DNA of 37,932 nucleotides from Paludibacteraceae bacterium. GTDB lineage: Bacteria > Bacteroidota > Bacteroidia > Bacteroidales > Paludibacteraceae. The stretch's first letter is position 1. Every line of letters starts with the position of its first letter. The translations under genes and the position numbers were made by a program. The notes under the pieces are model-generated. The model was not told the DNA's origin. It saw only the letters and a list, made by a program, of their open reading frames with translations, and did no database searches. The DNA lies in the NCBI GenBank assembly GCA_017401985.1, contig JAFPNK010000086.1, positions 1 to 37,932 of the forward strand, in the 5' to 3' direction. Below are positions 16,187 through 26,400 of this stretch, one piece after another.

Positions 16187-17705
16187 TCAATTCATATTTT
16201 CCCCGCGCGATGCGTACGCTGCAGAGCAGAAATGGCGCATCGTGAAGCGATCAGTAGATGCACGGCAGCGAGAGCTGAAAGTGCATCTTACTGTATTGAC
16301 GGATGAGAACGGACAACCGATAGCCAAAGATGCACCTATTCCGCTGTACGAGCCGCCTGTGTTCCAAGACGTGCATAATGCCCAACGCCAGGTCATCATC
16401 ATCGGTGCCGGACCGGCAGGTCTGTTTGCTGCCCTCACGCTCATAGAGCACGGCATCAAACCGATCATCTATGAACGCGGGAAAGAGGTCAGTGAGCGGA
16501 AGAAAGACATCGCCCTGCTGAACCGCAATGAAGGGCTCAATCCCGAATCCAATTACTGCTTCGGTGAAGGAGGTGCCGGCACGTTCTCGGACGGCAAACT
16601 GTTCTCCCGCTCCAAGAAACGCGGTAACATGCAACGCGTGATGGAACTGTTCCATTACTTCGGCGCACCCGACACTGTCCTCTACGAAGCGCACGCACAC
16701 ATCGGTTCCGACAAACTGCCATCCATCATCAAGCGCATGCGCGAATGCATCCTCGAGCACGGCGGAGAGATCCATTTCGAGACTTGCGTAACAAGTCTCA
16801 AAAGTCTTTCAGGCGAAGCCGGTCTATCGTTGGCCACGCCAACGATATTGGCGATCGGCCACTCTGCCCATGACACCTACCGCATGTTAGCCGCCGAAGG
16901 CGTCACTCTCGAAACCAAAGGTTTTGCTATGGGAGTCCGTGCTGAACACCCGCAAGCGCTCATCAATAAACTGATGCATTACGAAGGCAATGTAGAATTC
17001 ATCGGCAATGCCTCCTACTCCCTCGTCACGCAAGTCAACGGCCGCGGCGTCTATTCGTTCTGTATGTGCCCGGGCGGACACATCGTACCGGCAGGTAGCG
17101 AACCAGGCAGTTGTGTGGTGAATGGTATGTCTGCCAGCCACCGCAACTCGCCTTACGCCAATTCCGGTATGGTCGTTCAGATCAATCCCGAAGACATCCC
17201 CGGCAATGATCCGCTCAAAGGGCTCTTGTACCAAGAAGCACTTGAGCAAAAAGCCTACAGCGAAGCGGTCATACAGTGCAACGGTCATACAGGCAAAGCC
17301 GGTCTTACAGTGCAACGGTCAGCCGTTGCCCCCGCACAACGGCTAAAAGACTTTGTGGAAGGACGCGAATCCAAATCTCTTCCCGCTTGCAGTTACCTGC
17401 CGGGTACTGTACCCAGCCGCCTCGACCAGTGGTTACCGGCTCACATCGGCAAACGGTTGCAACAAGGCTTTAGGGACTTCGACCGTAAGTACCCGGGCTT
17501 CCTTACCAACGAGGCCATCATTCTCGGCGTAGAGAGCCGCAGCAGTAGTGCCGTACGTATACCCCGTGACCCGGAGACATTACAGTCTGTTAGCACACCT
17601 GGTTTATACCCTTGCGGAGAAGGAGCAGGCTATGCCGGAGGAATCACTTCCTCTGCACTCGACGGCATCAATGCCGCATTGGCAATAAAAAATGCAGACC
17701 ATTAG
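16176..17705 (+). CDS. FAD-dependent oxidoreductase (COG2509-type) with two unusual in-frame repeat segments
   Basis: 509 residues from a TTG start overlapping the recA stop; no better ATG is available. An N-terminal domain ('[20 protein letters not shown]', ~21-40) precedes the Rossmann FAD-binding motif GAGPAG at 77-82. '[17 protein letters not shown]' and the C-terminal '[13 protein letters not shown]' are family signatures. Substrate unknown. Two segments look abnormal. At ~202-224 the region before '[12 protein letters not shown]' is short and built on two perfect DNA hairpins. At ~364-382, where homologues as I remember them have a short Gly-rich link before 'APAQR', there is an 18-codon stretch of 16/18-bp tandem repeats. 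The frame stays open throughout, so the gene is probably expressed. Confidence 0.85.
   Translation: MESSQFIFSPRDAYAAEQKWRIVKRSVDARQRELKVHLTVLTDENGQPIAKDAPIPLYEPPVFQDVHNAQRQVIIIGAGPAGLFAALTLIEHGIKPIIYERGKEVSERKKDIALLNRNEGLNPESNYCFGEGGAGTFSDGKLFSRSKKRGNMQRVMELFHYFGAPDTVLYEAHAHIGSDKLPSIIKRMRECILEHGGEIHFETCVTSLKSLSGEAGLSLATPTILAIGHSAHDTYRMLAAEGVTLETKGFAMGVRAEHPQALINKLMHYEGNVEFIGNASYSLVTQVNGRGVYSFCMCPGGHIVPAGSEPGSCVVNGMSASHRNSPYANSGMVVQINPEDIPGNDPLKGLLYQEALEQKAYSEAVIQCNGHTGKAGLTVQRSAVAPAQRLKDFVEGRESKSLPACSYLPGTVPSRLDQWLPAHIGKRLQQGFRDFDRKYPGFLTNEAIILGVESRSSSAVRIPRDPETLQSVSTPGLYPCGEGAGYAGGITSSALDGINAALAIKNADH
16779..16846 (+). repeat. Two perfect hairpins inside the FAD oxidoreductase gene
   Basis: GAGACTTG, CGTAA, CAAGTCTC (16779-16799) and ATCGTTGGC, CAC, GCCAACGAT (16826-16846). 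Both stems are perfect and lie 26 bases apart in coding sequence. The first shares the 8-mer TTGCGTAA (reverse complement TTACGCAA) with the intergenic hairpin at 6606-6636. Confidence 0.75.
17267..17320 (+). repeat. In-frame 54-bp array of 16-bp-type repeats inside the FAD oxidoreductase gene
   Basis: Units: GGTCATACAGTGCAAC (17267-17282), an 18-bp variant GGTCATACAGGCAAAGCC (17283-17300), GGTCTTACAGTGCAAC (17301-17316), then GGTC. Its total of 54 bp is a multiple of three. Bases 17303-17320 match 34089-34106 in the secG leader at 17 of 18 positions. The end overlaps a CAACGG-TCAG-CCGTTG hairpin (17313-17328). Confidence 0.85.
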
Positions 17706-17717
17706 GCCTGCATTTTT
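17688..17717. terminator. Bidirectional terminator between convergent genes
   Basis: AAAAATGCAG pairs with CTGCATTTTT (17708-17717), giving T-tracts on both strands. It overlaps the stop codon of the FAD oxidoreductase and serves the minus-strand gene at 17736 too. Confidence 0.85.
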
Positions 17718-17735
17718 AGTTTTCTTGTTAACGAA

Positions 17736-18434
17736 TTACTCAATAACTGTACCAAGTGCGTTGTACTTAACACCATTCTTGATGATAACGAGTTGACCGT
17801 TCTCATAGGTCTTAATAGCTTTTACGTCAGCATCTACATCCTCGATACCTTGGTCACCAGCATCAGGAACCTCAACAGATTGGAGTTTCCATTTTGCATC
17901 AGCATCACCTGCAACGTTCTTCGAATAAATACGGATCTCACTACCCATAGCAATCAAATTAATCGCGGTGTTTGCGAAGTTATCAGATGGTGCAGTAGCT
18001 CCTTCGATAGCAACTTCCTTATTTAAAGCCTCTTTCAGGTTAATGGTAACAATGTCACCTGCTTTCAAACCAGTGATAATCAGAGCAACAGCTTTTCCGT
18101 TCGGTTGAGCATAATCAGCCCAATATTTCATAACCACTTTGTTTGCGTTGCCATCCTTGAATGCAAAGTAAGCTTGTGCATCGGATTTCAGCTTCATAGT
18201 CGTTGTCTCCCAGTCTGTGGAAGCATCTTTCTGCGAAACCTCTGCATAATAAGCATCACCACTACTATTTGCCTTACCGGCAATCGTAATGTTGGTAAGA
18301 TTGAAAGCAGCCTCAAAGCTGGAAACTGCAGTTTCTGCCGATGTTTTGTCAACGATGCCGTTGAAAGCAACCACCTTTGCGTTAACTGTCATAGCTGCGA
18401 TTGCAGCAGCTGCGAAGAGGAAAAATTTCTTCAT
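17736..18434 (-). CDS. Small secreted T9SS cargo protein
   Basis: 232 residues with a signal peptide (Lys-Lys, Ala-rich core, cleavage near 'VNA'). The mature part (~21-190) is beta-rich, with 'LIITGLKAGDIVTINL' resembling carbohydrate- or ligand-binding sandwiches. After 'GIEDVDADVKA' comes the sorting tail 'ENGQLVIIKNGVKYNALG', nearly the same as those of the other cargo proteins here. It has its own promoter and is separate from the pectin operon upstream. Function unknown. Confidence 0.8.
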   Translation of the reverse strand: MKKFFLFAAAAIAAMTVNAKVVAFNGIVDKTSAETAVSSFEAAFNLTNITIAGKANSSGDAYYAEVSQKDASTDWETTTMKLKSDAQAYFAFKDGNANKVVMKYWADYAQPNGKAVALIITGLKAGDIVTINLKEALNKEVAIEGATAPSDNFANTAINLIAMGSEIRIYSKNVAGDADAKWKLQSVEVPDAGDQGIEDVDADVKAIKTYENGQLVIIKNGVKYNALGTVIE

Positions 18435-18498
18435 ACTTGTTGAGTTTTAAATTGTTAATTATAATGTGAATTGTAAAATACGTTTCACAAATACGCTG

Positions 18499-18529
18499 CA
18501 AAATTACTACATTTTTTTCAAACATACAA
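18499..18529 (-). promoter_or_regulatory. Promoter of the small T9SS cargo gene
   Basis: On the minus strand TTG (18529-18527), 20 bases, TAATTTTG (18506-18499). An AT-rich hairpin just upstream (TACATTTT/AAAATGTA, 18531-18551) may weakly terminate the GH28 operon. Confidence 0.7.
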
Positions 18530-18564
18530 GTACATTTTGTTAAAAAATGTAGATTTTTTGATTT

Positions 18565-20094
18565 TTATTCCGCTGCATCCGGATCTTTGCCGTTATAACG
18601 GATGTTTTTGATCTTCTTATAGTCCTCAATCGGCATTGGTTTCGGATTAATCTGGCAGTTCGTAAAGTTAATATCCTCCGCCCACTCCATCTTGATGCCT
18701 TTGCGGTTGCCAATAATGGTGACTTGGTCAAAGAGGATGTTATGAACAGGTTTACCTTTCAGTCCCTGAATCTCTACCGCTTGCTTGGAACCGATGCAGG
18801 TTATGTTACGGAAGGTTATATTGGACCAGTCTGGGAAGAAGGCCTCTTTGTTATCGCTATCGGTGGCACTCACACCGGCACCTTTATCTGCGTAACCCGA
18901 TGAAATCAGGAATGCGGACTCGATAATATCCTTCATGATAATATTGTAGCAATACACATCTTCGCACCAACCGCCACGACCCGGAGCCGATTTGAAACGG
19001 CAGCCTATATCTGTACCTTCGAATCGGCAGTCTTTCACCACAATACGTTGCATACCACCCGAGAACTCCGAACCGATAACAAAACCACCGTGTGCACGAT
19101 AAACCGTGTCGTTGCAGATCAAGAAATCACGTTGCGGACCGGCATCAACACCTTTCTGTCCTACGCCGCCTTTCATACAGATACCATCATCACCGCACGA
19201 TATATTGCAATTCACGATTAGCGCTACCTGTACGTTACCCGGATCCATCGCATCGCCGTTCTGTGCCCAATGCGGACAACGAATATTCACGCCGTCAATA
19301 ATCAGGTTCTGAATACGTGTCGGCACCAAGTGGAACTTCGGCGAATTGAGTAAATGTACGTGCTCGATAAGCACATTGCGGGAATCAGTGATATTCACCA
19401 AGTGCGGACGCATCTTCTCCTGCGTAATAGCATCGGAAGCAATATTAGGCACACCGTACTCCTTCTTGAGGTTAAACGGATACCAGATCTTCCAGTTCTT
19501 ACTGTTTCCATCTGGCTTCACCGTACCACCCATAGCCAGCAACTCGTTCCACTGCTCTTCGGTCACTTTCTTCTGTTTCACCGGACGCCAGTAAATACCC
19601 TGACCGTCCAACGTACCGTAACCCGTAATAGCTACGTTCTCTAACTTCGAGCCATACACACATGCGTGGCACTTCTTGCTACCGTCGCGCAACGAGTCTG
19701 AAGCCTGCACGTACAGCTCCTTATTGGTCGAAAACAAAATAGTAGCGTTATCCTCCAAGTGCAAATCAAAATTGCTAATCAGCTTAATCGGACCCGTCAA
19801 CCATGTGCCGTTCGGTACAATCAGATGACCGCCGCCTTGTTTCTTGATTTGCTTCAGCGCAGCTGCAAAAGCCTCCGAGCAATCCGTCACGCCGTCTCCC
19901 ACTGCGCCAAAATCCGTCAGTACAATGGTATAATCCGGAATAATTACCGGTTGCACATGCTCGACGGCACAAGGCAGGTCTGCCGTATAATACTTATCGT
20001 ACGGGTTCGGAGCCACACGGTCCGTATTTGCATACATTTCTCCTGCAATCACACTAATCAGCGCCAAGGCAGAAATAAACAATGAACGTTTCAT
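18565..20094 (-). CDS. Glycoside hydrolase family 28 polygalacturonase
   Basis: 509 residues with a signal peptide (~1-22) and no lipobox, so likely periplasmic. GH28 enzymes hydrolyse galacturonic acid linkages in pectin on a right-handed beta-helix. The family motifs are in order: Asn279-Gly-Asp281 ('AQNGDAMDPG'), Asp302-Asp303 ('SCGDDGICMKGG'), His335-Gly ('YRAHGGFVIGSE') and Arg366-x-Lys368 ('GCRFKSAPGRGG'). The N-terminal 'FGAVGDGVTDCSEAFAAAL' is the usual pectinase start. It lies 22 bp after the PL1 gene as the last gene of the pectin operon, where it would degrade oligogalacturonides. Confidence 0.93.
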   Translation of the reverse strand: MKRSLFISALALISVIAGEMYANTDRVAPNPYDKYYTADLPCAVEHVQPVIIPDYTIVLTDFGAVGDGVTDCSEAFAAALKQIKKQGGGHLIVPNGTWLTGPIKLISNFDLHLEDNATILFSTNKELYVQASDSLRDGSKKCHACVYGSKLENVAITGYGTLDGQGIYWRPVKQKKVTEEQWNELLAMGGTVKPDGNSKNWKIWYPFNLKKEYGVPNIASDAITQEKMRPHLVNITDSRNVLIEHVHLLNSPKFHLVPTRIQNLIIDGVNIRCPHWAQNGDAMDPGNVQVALIVNCNISCGDDGICMKGGVGQKGVDAGPQRDFLICNDTVYRAHGGFVIGSEFSGGMQRIVVKDCRFEGTDIGCRFKSAPGRGGWCEDVYCYNIIMKDIIESAFLISSGYADKGAGVSATDSDNKEAFFPDWSNITFRNITCIGSKQAVEIQGLKGKPVHNILFDQVTIIGNRKGIKMEWAEDINFTNCQINPKPMPIEDYKKIKNIRYNGKDPDAAE

Positions 20095-20116
20095 ATTTTT
20101 TTGTTTTTTGTCTATA

Positions 20117-21544
20117 CTAGAACAAATCCTGTACCAAACTATTCAGATAGACTTCCAGATTGGTATAATTTTTATCCAACGTATATAGTTTGCCATCCGA
20201 AGACGCACTCTTGTCTAGGCCGTTAGCATCCTCCCATTCATCAGGCATGCCATCGCGGTCTGTATCTTTCGGTGCAGTACCGCCCTGAAGCGTAGGATAA
20301 CCTCCCACATCGGACGGAGAGTCAATCAAACCCTTGGTAGAACCATTGGAGCCGCTATATGTATATGTGCCGTTACGCACCTCACCGGCAATACGCGTGT
20401 CAACAACATCACGATGGAGCGAACAACCGGCTTTGGCTAACACGGTCTCGTAGGCTTCCTCGGCTGTCTGTTCGTTCGTCAGCAGTGTGAGTCCTTCCGT
20501 CCAACGAGCATCTGCTTTGACAGCCGCCGTAGTTACAGTCGAACCTTTCCAGTTATCCGCCGTCACATTATCGTAACCGTACATATAATTGCCGCTCAAC
20601 CAGAACTTACCCGGAATCAAGGTATGGCCGTCAGAACAATATGAACAGCTGATGGTCGGATCCACCAAACGATCCTTTTTGCCAGTCACCGGACCGTATT
20701 TATAATAGTTGTTCACCATATTTATTTGGCGCGCCTGCGTATAACCCTCGCCGCCATACGTTGAATTACCGCCCCAGTTGTAAACCACATTATTGACATA
20801 ATCAACCGGTCCGAAGCATTTATTATTGACATATGAATGGTCGAACCGCGGGTTACGACTGTCATGGTGGGCCAGCAGGTTATGATGGAACGAAGCATTG
20901 GTTCCGCCCCATATACCGCCATAACCGTGGTTTCCCTTCACGTGTACCGAGCGGCGCAAACTCTCCGAAATAAAGCAGTACTGAAGCGTAAAATTCGTAT
21001 TGCCGTAGCAGCTGACGCACTCATCGGTACTCCAGGAGAACGAACAGTGGTCCACAATGATGTTACTATGGTCATTGATGGACAAGGCATCACCCTCCAC
21101 CTTATTCTCGTCTCCCATGCGGAAACGGAGGAAACGAATAATCACATTGCTCGCTTTCACCACCACCGGATAACCGGCAATACAAATACCGTCGCCGGGT
21201 GCCGTTTGTCCGGCTATTGTTACGTTACCGCCTGTTATATCCAGCTGACTTTTCAGATGGATCGTTCCTCCCACGTCAAAAACGATGGTACGCGTTCCAT
21301 CCATCTGAAGCGCTTTGCGAAGCGTTCCGGCAACCGGCAGGCCGGTGGTTTTGTCGCGTTCGTCTTCCAGCGTAGTCACATGCACGACCACACCGCCTCG
21401 TCCGCCCGTAGCGTACATACCGCCTCCGTCTGCACCCGGGAATGCGGGTACAGACGAAATGGGGCCGGGCGTCGGCTCAGTCCCCTGACAAGCGCAGAGG
21501 ACGACCGATAATGCGACTAACAATATGCGCGTTTTAGTACTCAT
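20117..21544 (-). CDS. Pectate lyase, polysaccharide lyase family 1, lipoprotein
   Basis: 475 residues. The signal peptide ends in LCAC, with Cys19 the probable lipidated residue. The mature protein begins 'PAFPGADGGGMYATGGRGG', typical of Bacteroidota PL1 enzymes. The beta-helix core includes 'IIVDHCSFSWSTDE' and 'SRNPRFDHSYVN' (the catalytic Arg region). A C-terminal segment 'DTDRDGMPDEWEDANGLD' is an EF-hand/thrombospondin-3-like calcium loop, fitting calcium-dependent lyases. It would cleave homogalacturonan by beta-elimination at the cell surface. It overlaps susD by 11 bp. Confidence 0.9.
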   Translation of the reverse strand: MSTKTRILLVALSVVLCACQGTEPTPGPISSVPAFPGADGGGMYATGGRGGVVVHVTTLEDERDKTTGLPVAGTLRKALQMDGTRTIVFDVGGTIHLKSQLDITGGNVTIAGQTAPGDGICIAGYPVVVKASNVIIRFLRFRMGDENKVEGDALSINDHSNIIVDHCSFSWSTDECVSCYGNTNFTLQYCFISESLRRSVHVKGNHGYGGIWGGTNASFHHNLLAHHDSRNPRFDHSYVNNKCFGPVDYVNNVVYNWGGNSTYGGEGYTQARQINMVNNYYKYGPVTGKKDRLVDPTISCSYCSDGHTLIPGKFWLSGNYMYGYDNVTADNWKGSTVTTAAVKADARWTEGLTLLTNEQTAEEAYETVLAKAGCSLHRDVVDTRIAGEVRNGTYTYSGSNGSTKGLIDSPSDVGGYPTLQGGTAPKDTDRDGMPDEWEDANGLDKSASSDGKLYTLDKNYTNLEVYLNSLVQDLF

Positions 21545-23474
21545 AGTCGTTCCACAGCGTACCGTTCGATGCTGTGATGTTCACATCGAAGATCGGCCAG
21601 TATTGGTGCATATCGATATTGGTACCTGCTTTATACAAATACCACTTCTCTGCAGTAATATTGGGCACACCTTCTTTGTCAAAGAATGATTTAGCCACCC
21701 ATCCGCTCTCTTTATCAAACTCTGCAGGACGTGTCGCGTTAATGTCAAGACCCACGAAGCGGTCGAATACATACGCAGCACCGTTCTGTGCATACACATC
21801 ATTGCGCGTATAGTGGAACCATACGGAGTCCGGACGTCCGGCATAAATGCCGGTATTATTTTGCAAGTCATAGCAAGCAGCCTGTGCAGCCTCCAGTTTC
21901 TCTTTCAGCAATCCCCAGCGCATCAAGTCATACTTGCGTATGTTCTCTCCGCAGAATTCAAAGGCACGCTCGTCCACAATAGCGTTGAACGTAAGCGGCG
22001 TCGATGCCAGGCCCGCGCGAGCACGTACGCGATCAAGGCACTCTTGCGCACTGATGCCGTATAATTCTCCCGGAGCATTGCCTTCTCTGGAACCAATAGC
22101 AGCCTCAGCAAACATCAGCAGTATGTCCGTGTAACGGAGAACCGGCATATCGATGCAGTCCTCATTGGACAAATAGGTACGCTTCATCCACTCTACGCGC
22201 AGTTTACCAAGATACATCTTCGATACATCCGATTGCTTCTGATAAAGCTTAGAAGATGAACTTTCTACCCCCGGGAAAATAACTGCCACATGATCGGAGC
22301 CCATACCACTACCATTGTCATATGCCCATGCCCACGGCAATATAGTAACATCACGACGCTTGTCGTTCTTATCATACGCATAGTAGAAAGTCGGCACGAT
22401 ATTGATCATCGCTTGTGTTTTCGTTCGGGTATCTTTATCCGGATAACGGGTATTGATTAAAGCGCCTGCACAATCGTCCGACATCTTGTTGCCGGTCAAT
22501 GCCAACACCTGACCGCGTGCGCCGTCCAGGAACGGGATAGCCCAGATCCACTCAGAGTTCGAATAATCGGTTACGTCCTGACAGAGGTCTTTGAATATAT
22601 CCTCAAAATTGTCTTTGAACTTATAGTCCTCTTGTTTGATGACCTGTGCGCACGCCCAAACAGCCTCTTGATAGAGTTCCTGACGAAGTCCCGGATCTTT
22701 TACATTGTACTGTACCGAACATGCACTGGTACCGCCCTCGGTGAACACATCCGGACGCATAGCCAGACCGGCATACATCAGGTCCATACGGGCCAACAGA
22801 CCCAGCGCCAGCGCCTTAGACGGACGGCCGGTGTAATTATTGGCACCTCCCGGGCACTGAGCCGACCACGGCAGCAATTCCGCCGCCTCTTTGAGGTCAA
22901 TACGCAACTGGTCATATACCACATTACGGTCCTGCTTCTTGGTATAGAGAACCTCGGGGTTATATCCGTTGAAGGATTCAAAGCTGGCGGGCACATCACC
23001 CCACAGTTTTACCATCTCCAGATAGCAGAAAGCACGGAGCGTCAACGCTTCTCCCAACAAGTATTGGATTGTTTCATCGGTTGTATCCGAATGCATACGA
23101 ATACCGTCAATCACCACGTTGGCGCGCTCCACTGCAGAGTTGAGGTACGCCCACGGGTCCTTTCCGTCCGAAGTGGACAAGTTGCCGGTTCCACCGGTCA
23201 TGTTATATGCCGCATACTCCGCACTCTCGGTCTTGGAGCAGTGCTCAATATCCGTGTTCATTGCCACGTAACCACCGCAGAGACGATTTCGGAACGATTT
23301 ATCTTCTCCAAACGTGTTGTAGATCGCACCGATGGCTTGTTCGGTGAGGTCAGCCGATTTGAAGACAGCTTCATCCATGGCAGAGGGAGATTCCGTCTCA
23401 AAGAAATCCTTCTCGCAAGCTGCCAGTGTAAGTGCCAGTGCACCTAAAATTAGATATTTAAATTCGATTTTCAT
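21534..23474 (-). CDS. susD: SusD/RagB-family surface glycan-binding lipoprotein
   Basis: 646 residues; lipobox LAAC with Cys20 as the lipidated residue. The helical TPR-rich SusD fold is indicated by 'LTEQAIGAIYNTF' near the N-terminus, 'EALTLRAFCYLEMVKLWGDVP' in the first third and 'RYTDILLMFAEAA' and 'ECLDRVRARAGL' in the C-terminal third. It caps the SusC transporter and captures the glycan. It starts 21 bp after susC. The linked enzymes point to a pectic substrate. Cotranscription with PL1 is implied by the overlap. Confidence 0.96.
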   Translation of the reverse strand: MKIEFKYLILGALALTLAACEKDFFETESPSAMDEAVFKSADLTEQAIGAIYNTFGEDKSFRNRLCGGYVAMNTDIEHCSKTESAEYAAYNMTGGTGNLSTSDGKDPWAYLNSAVERANVVIDGIRMHSDTTDETIQYLLGEALTLRAFCYLEMVKLWGDVPASFESFNGYNPEVLYTKKQDRNVVYDQLRIDLKEAAELLPWSAQCPGGANNYTGRPSKALALGLLARMDLMYAGLAMRPDVFTEGGTSACSVQYNVKDPGLRQELYQEAVWACAQVIKQEDYKFKDNFEDIFKDLCQDVTDYSNSEWIWAIPFLDGARGQVLALTGNKMSDDCAGALINTRYPDKDTRTKTQAMINIVPTFYYAYDKNDKRRDVTILPWAWAYDNGSGMGSDHVAVIFPGVESSSSKLYQKQSDVSKMYLGKLRVEWMKRTYLSNEDCIDMPVLRYTDILLMFAEAAIGSREGNAPGELYGISAQECLDRVRARAGLASTPLTFNAIVDERAFEFCGENIRKYDLMRWGLLKEKLEAAQAACYDLQNNTGIYAGRPDSVWFHYTRNDVYAQNGAAYVFDRFVGLDINATRPAEFDKESGWVAKSFFDKEGVPNITAEKWYLYKAGTNIDMHQYWPIFDVNITASNGTLWNDYEY

Positions 23475-23495
23475 AACAAATAGGTTTTACGGTGA

Positions 23496-26400
23496 TTAGA
23501 ACTGAATATTCATACCCACATTAATACCGCGGCTCTTGGGATAAGCGGAGAAGTCCACTCCCGGAGTCAACGGGTTCTTGCTCGAGCGAGTATCCACCTC
23601 CGGATCCAAGCCCGAGTACTTGGTAGCGCAGAACAGATTGCTACCTTGTACGTATACGCGGATATTGTTGATAACCTTGGTCTTCTCCATCCAGACTTTC
23701 GGCAGCGAATAGCCGAGCGTGAGTTGGTTCAGACGCAGGAAAGAGCCATCCTCCAGATGCTGGTCAGTAACTACGTAGTGCGACATAATCGGGCTATACG
23801 TATTGGCACCCTTGTCGGCATTCGCCTGATCCAATTGTGCTGCCATTGCATTGTAGTCATCACCGAATACCAGTGCTCCGGAGGCATACAAATCCGGCAT
23901 ATAAACACCTTGATCCGTATAAAGCGAGTAGCGGTTGTTGAATGCCATATTGGAGATCAGGTTACGCATCTTCGTCTTCTCTGTTACCGTGGTGTACTCC
24001 ATCTTCGAGAGGTTCAGAATCTTGTTTCCGAACGCGAAAGTGAAATTAGCACCCAGGTCGAATTTACCCCACTTGTCACCTCCGATATTGAAGTTGATGT
24101 TGAAACCGCCGGAGTGCGTCGGAACCGTATTGCCCAGAATCACTTTGTCTTCCTCCGTGATGTAACCGTCACCGTTTTGGTCCTTGAACTTGATAGCACC
24201 CGGAACCGGTTTGTTGGTCAAGAAGGCATCGCCGTAAGTAACCACGCCGTCTTTCAATCCCCAAGTGTGTTCCGATGTAGCATAACTCTGGAAATCGGCT
24301 GCAGTGTAGTAGCCGTCTGTCTCATAACCAAGCACGTTGCCGACCGGCTGGCCAACCTCAAGAAGGAACTCAGCGGTGGTCAGATACTCCGTAGAACCGA
24401 AGCAACTGGTCTGCGCGAGCAACGAACTCATGTTACCCAGATCCTGAACACGCGTTCTGTTGAACGATATATTGGCGTCAACCGTCAAATTATAACTCAA
24501 GCTCTTGGATCTCTTATCGAGGATGACACCCTTGATGGCAAACTCAATACCCATATTACGTGTCGAACCGATGTTCTGGTATTGGAAGTTATAACGCGCC
24601 GGCATCTTCTGACGAATGATCAGGTCGCGGGTGGTGTTCCAATACAGATCAATCGTACCGGTCAGGCGCTCGTTGAAGAAGCCGTAATCGATACCGAAGT
24701 CACGTGTAATAGTGGTCTCCCATTTGAGGTTCGGGTTTGCGGCGATTTTATCGCTACCACCGACAACAAGAATATTACTTGTTCCTTCACCCATATTGAG
24801 ATACGTCATCTGTTGGGAGAGGAAATCGGGATGCAAGTAACCCAGATCTACATTGTTATTACCAGCCATACCTACAGAGAGACGCAGCTTGAGGTTGCTC
24901 AGCCAATTGGAAGCATCCTGCATCCACTCTTCGTCCGACATTCGCCAAGCCACGGCACCGGAGGGGAAGTAACCCCATTGGTGACCTTTGACGAAGCGGG
25001 TTGAACAGTCCGCACGGAAAGTTGCCGTCAGATAGTAACGTCCCTTATAGTCATAGTTGGCACGTGCAAGGAAAGACAACTGATTATCGCGCGGGTTGAT
25101 ATAGTTCACTAACTCGGCATAGGCAGCCTGACCCATATAATTGAATATCTCACCATTCAACACATCGTAACTACCCTTGTAACCGAAGCCGTTCTCCGTT
25201 TGGGTCGACCCCTTGCGGATCACCGTCTCCTCACCGACGAGAACGCTCACATTATGGTTGTTCTGGAATGTTTGTTTCCACTCCAACGTGTTGTGATTGG
25301 TCAATGTAGAGGTGTACTCATCCAGCACTTGAATCTGTGCCGTACCACCCGCAACGCCCGGACGACCGGTATTACGCGAGAAATAGGTCGTCGGACCATA
25401 GTAGCGATCGGTGGTGATGTGACGACTCTCATAACCCAGATCTACACGTGCCGTAAAATGTTTGGCGAATTTGTAGCTCATGTATCCCTGAATATTCCAC
25501 TTACGATCCAGTTTAAGTTTGTAGTTATCGCGGATCGTCGTGAGAGGATCATAAAGCGAACCGAAGGTCTCATCCTCATCACCGGAAGCCGAAGCGTCTT
25601 TAGTCAACAAGGTGGTCGGCGTATAAACAACGCAGTTACGCAGACGAGACTCGGTGGATGTACCGTTATCCTTGATGGCATTCGAACCCGAGCCAAGCAC
25701 CTCTGTGCTGGTGAAACGGGTTGTGAAGCCTATCGTGAAGTTCTTGAACGGTTTGAACTTAACCTTACCGGAAACGTTATTACGTATATAGTTGGACTGC
25801 TCCATGATAGCCTTGTCGTCTATACGGTTGTAAGAGAGCGTAAAGTTGGCGTTCTTATTACCACCGCTCAGGCTGACTGACTGATTGGAGTTAAAGCCCG
25901 TGCGACCGAACGTGAGATCCTGCCAGTCGATGTACTCGTGCAGCGTCGGATCAGCGTATTCGGCCAGAAGGGTACCGATCGGAGTAGTCTCGACCTCCGA
26001 AGGATTTTTATATTTGGTGTTATTATACAGCTTATCGAAATAAGCGAAGAACTGTCCGCGCAGATCCGAGTTACCGGGGTCGGTGGTATTATACTTCATA
26101 GAAGCCCACTCGTACTGCATCAATGCGAACTCATGAGGATCCAGCACATCGTATTTCTTTGCTATCCGCTTCCATCCAATGAATCCGGAATAATCCACAT
26201 GGAACACCATCTTATCGTCATCGGAGTCGGAATCCTTGGTTGTGATGATGATAACGCCGTTAGCACCCTGTGCACCGTATATAGCGGTAGCGGCAGCGTC
26301 TTTGAGCACATCCATCGATGCTATATCACTCGGAGCAATGTCAGAGATCGAGCTCACAGGCATTCCATCCACGATATAAAGCGGGTCGTTGCTCTGGGTA

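Noticed and set aside
16176..17705. FAD oxidoreductase as a pseudogene because of the repeat segments
   Set aside because: The frame is intact from start to stop and the family motifs on both sides of the repeats are kept.
23646..25004. Long open frame (452 codons) opposite susC
   Set aside because: It is antisense to a clear SusC receptor, has no recognisable motif and no leader; such shadows are frequent in GC-balanced coding DNA.
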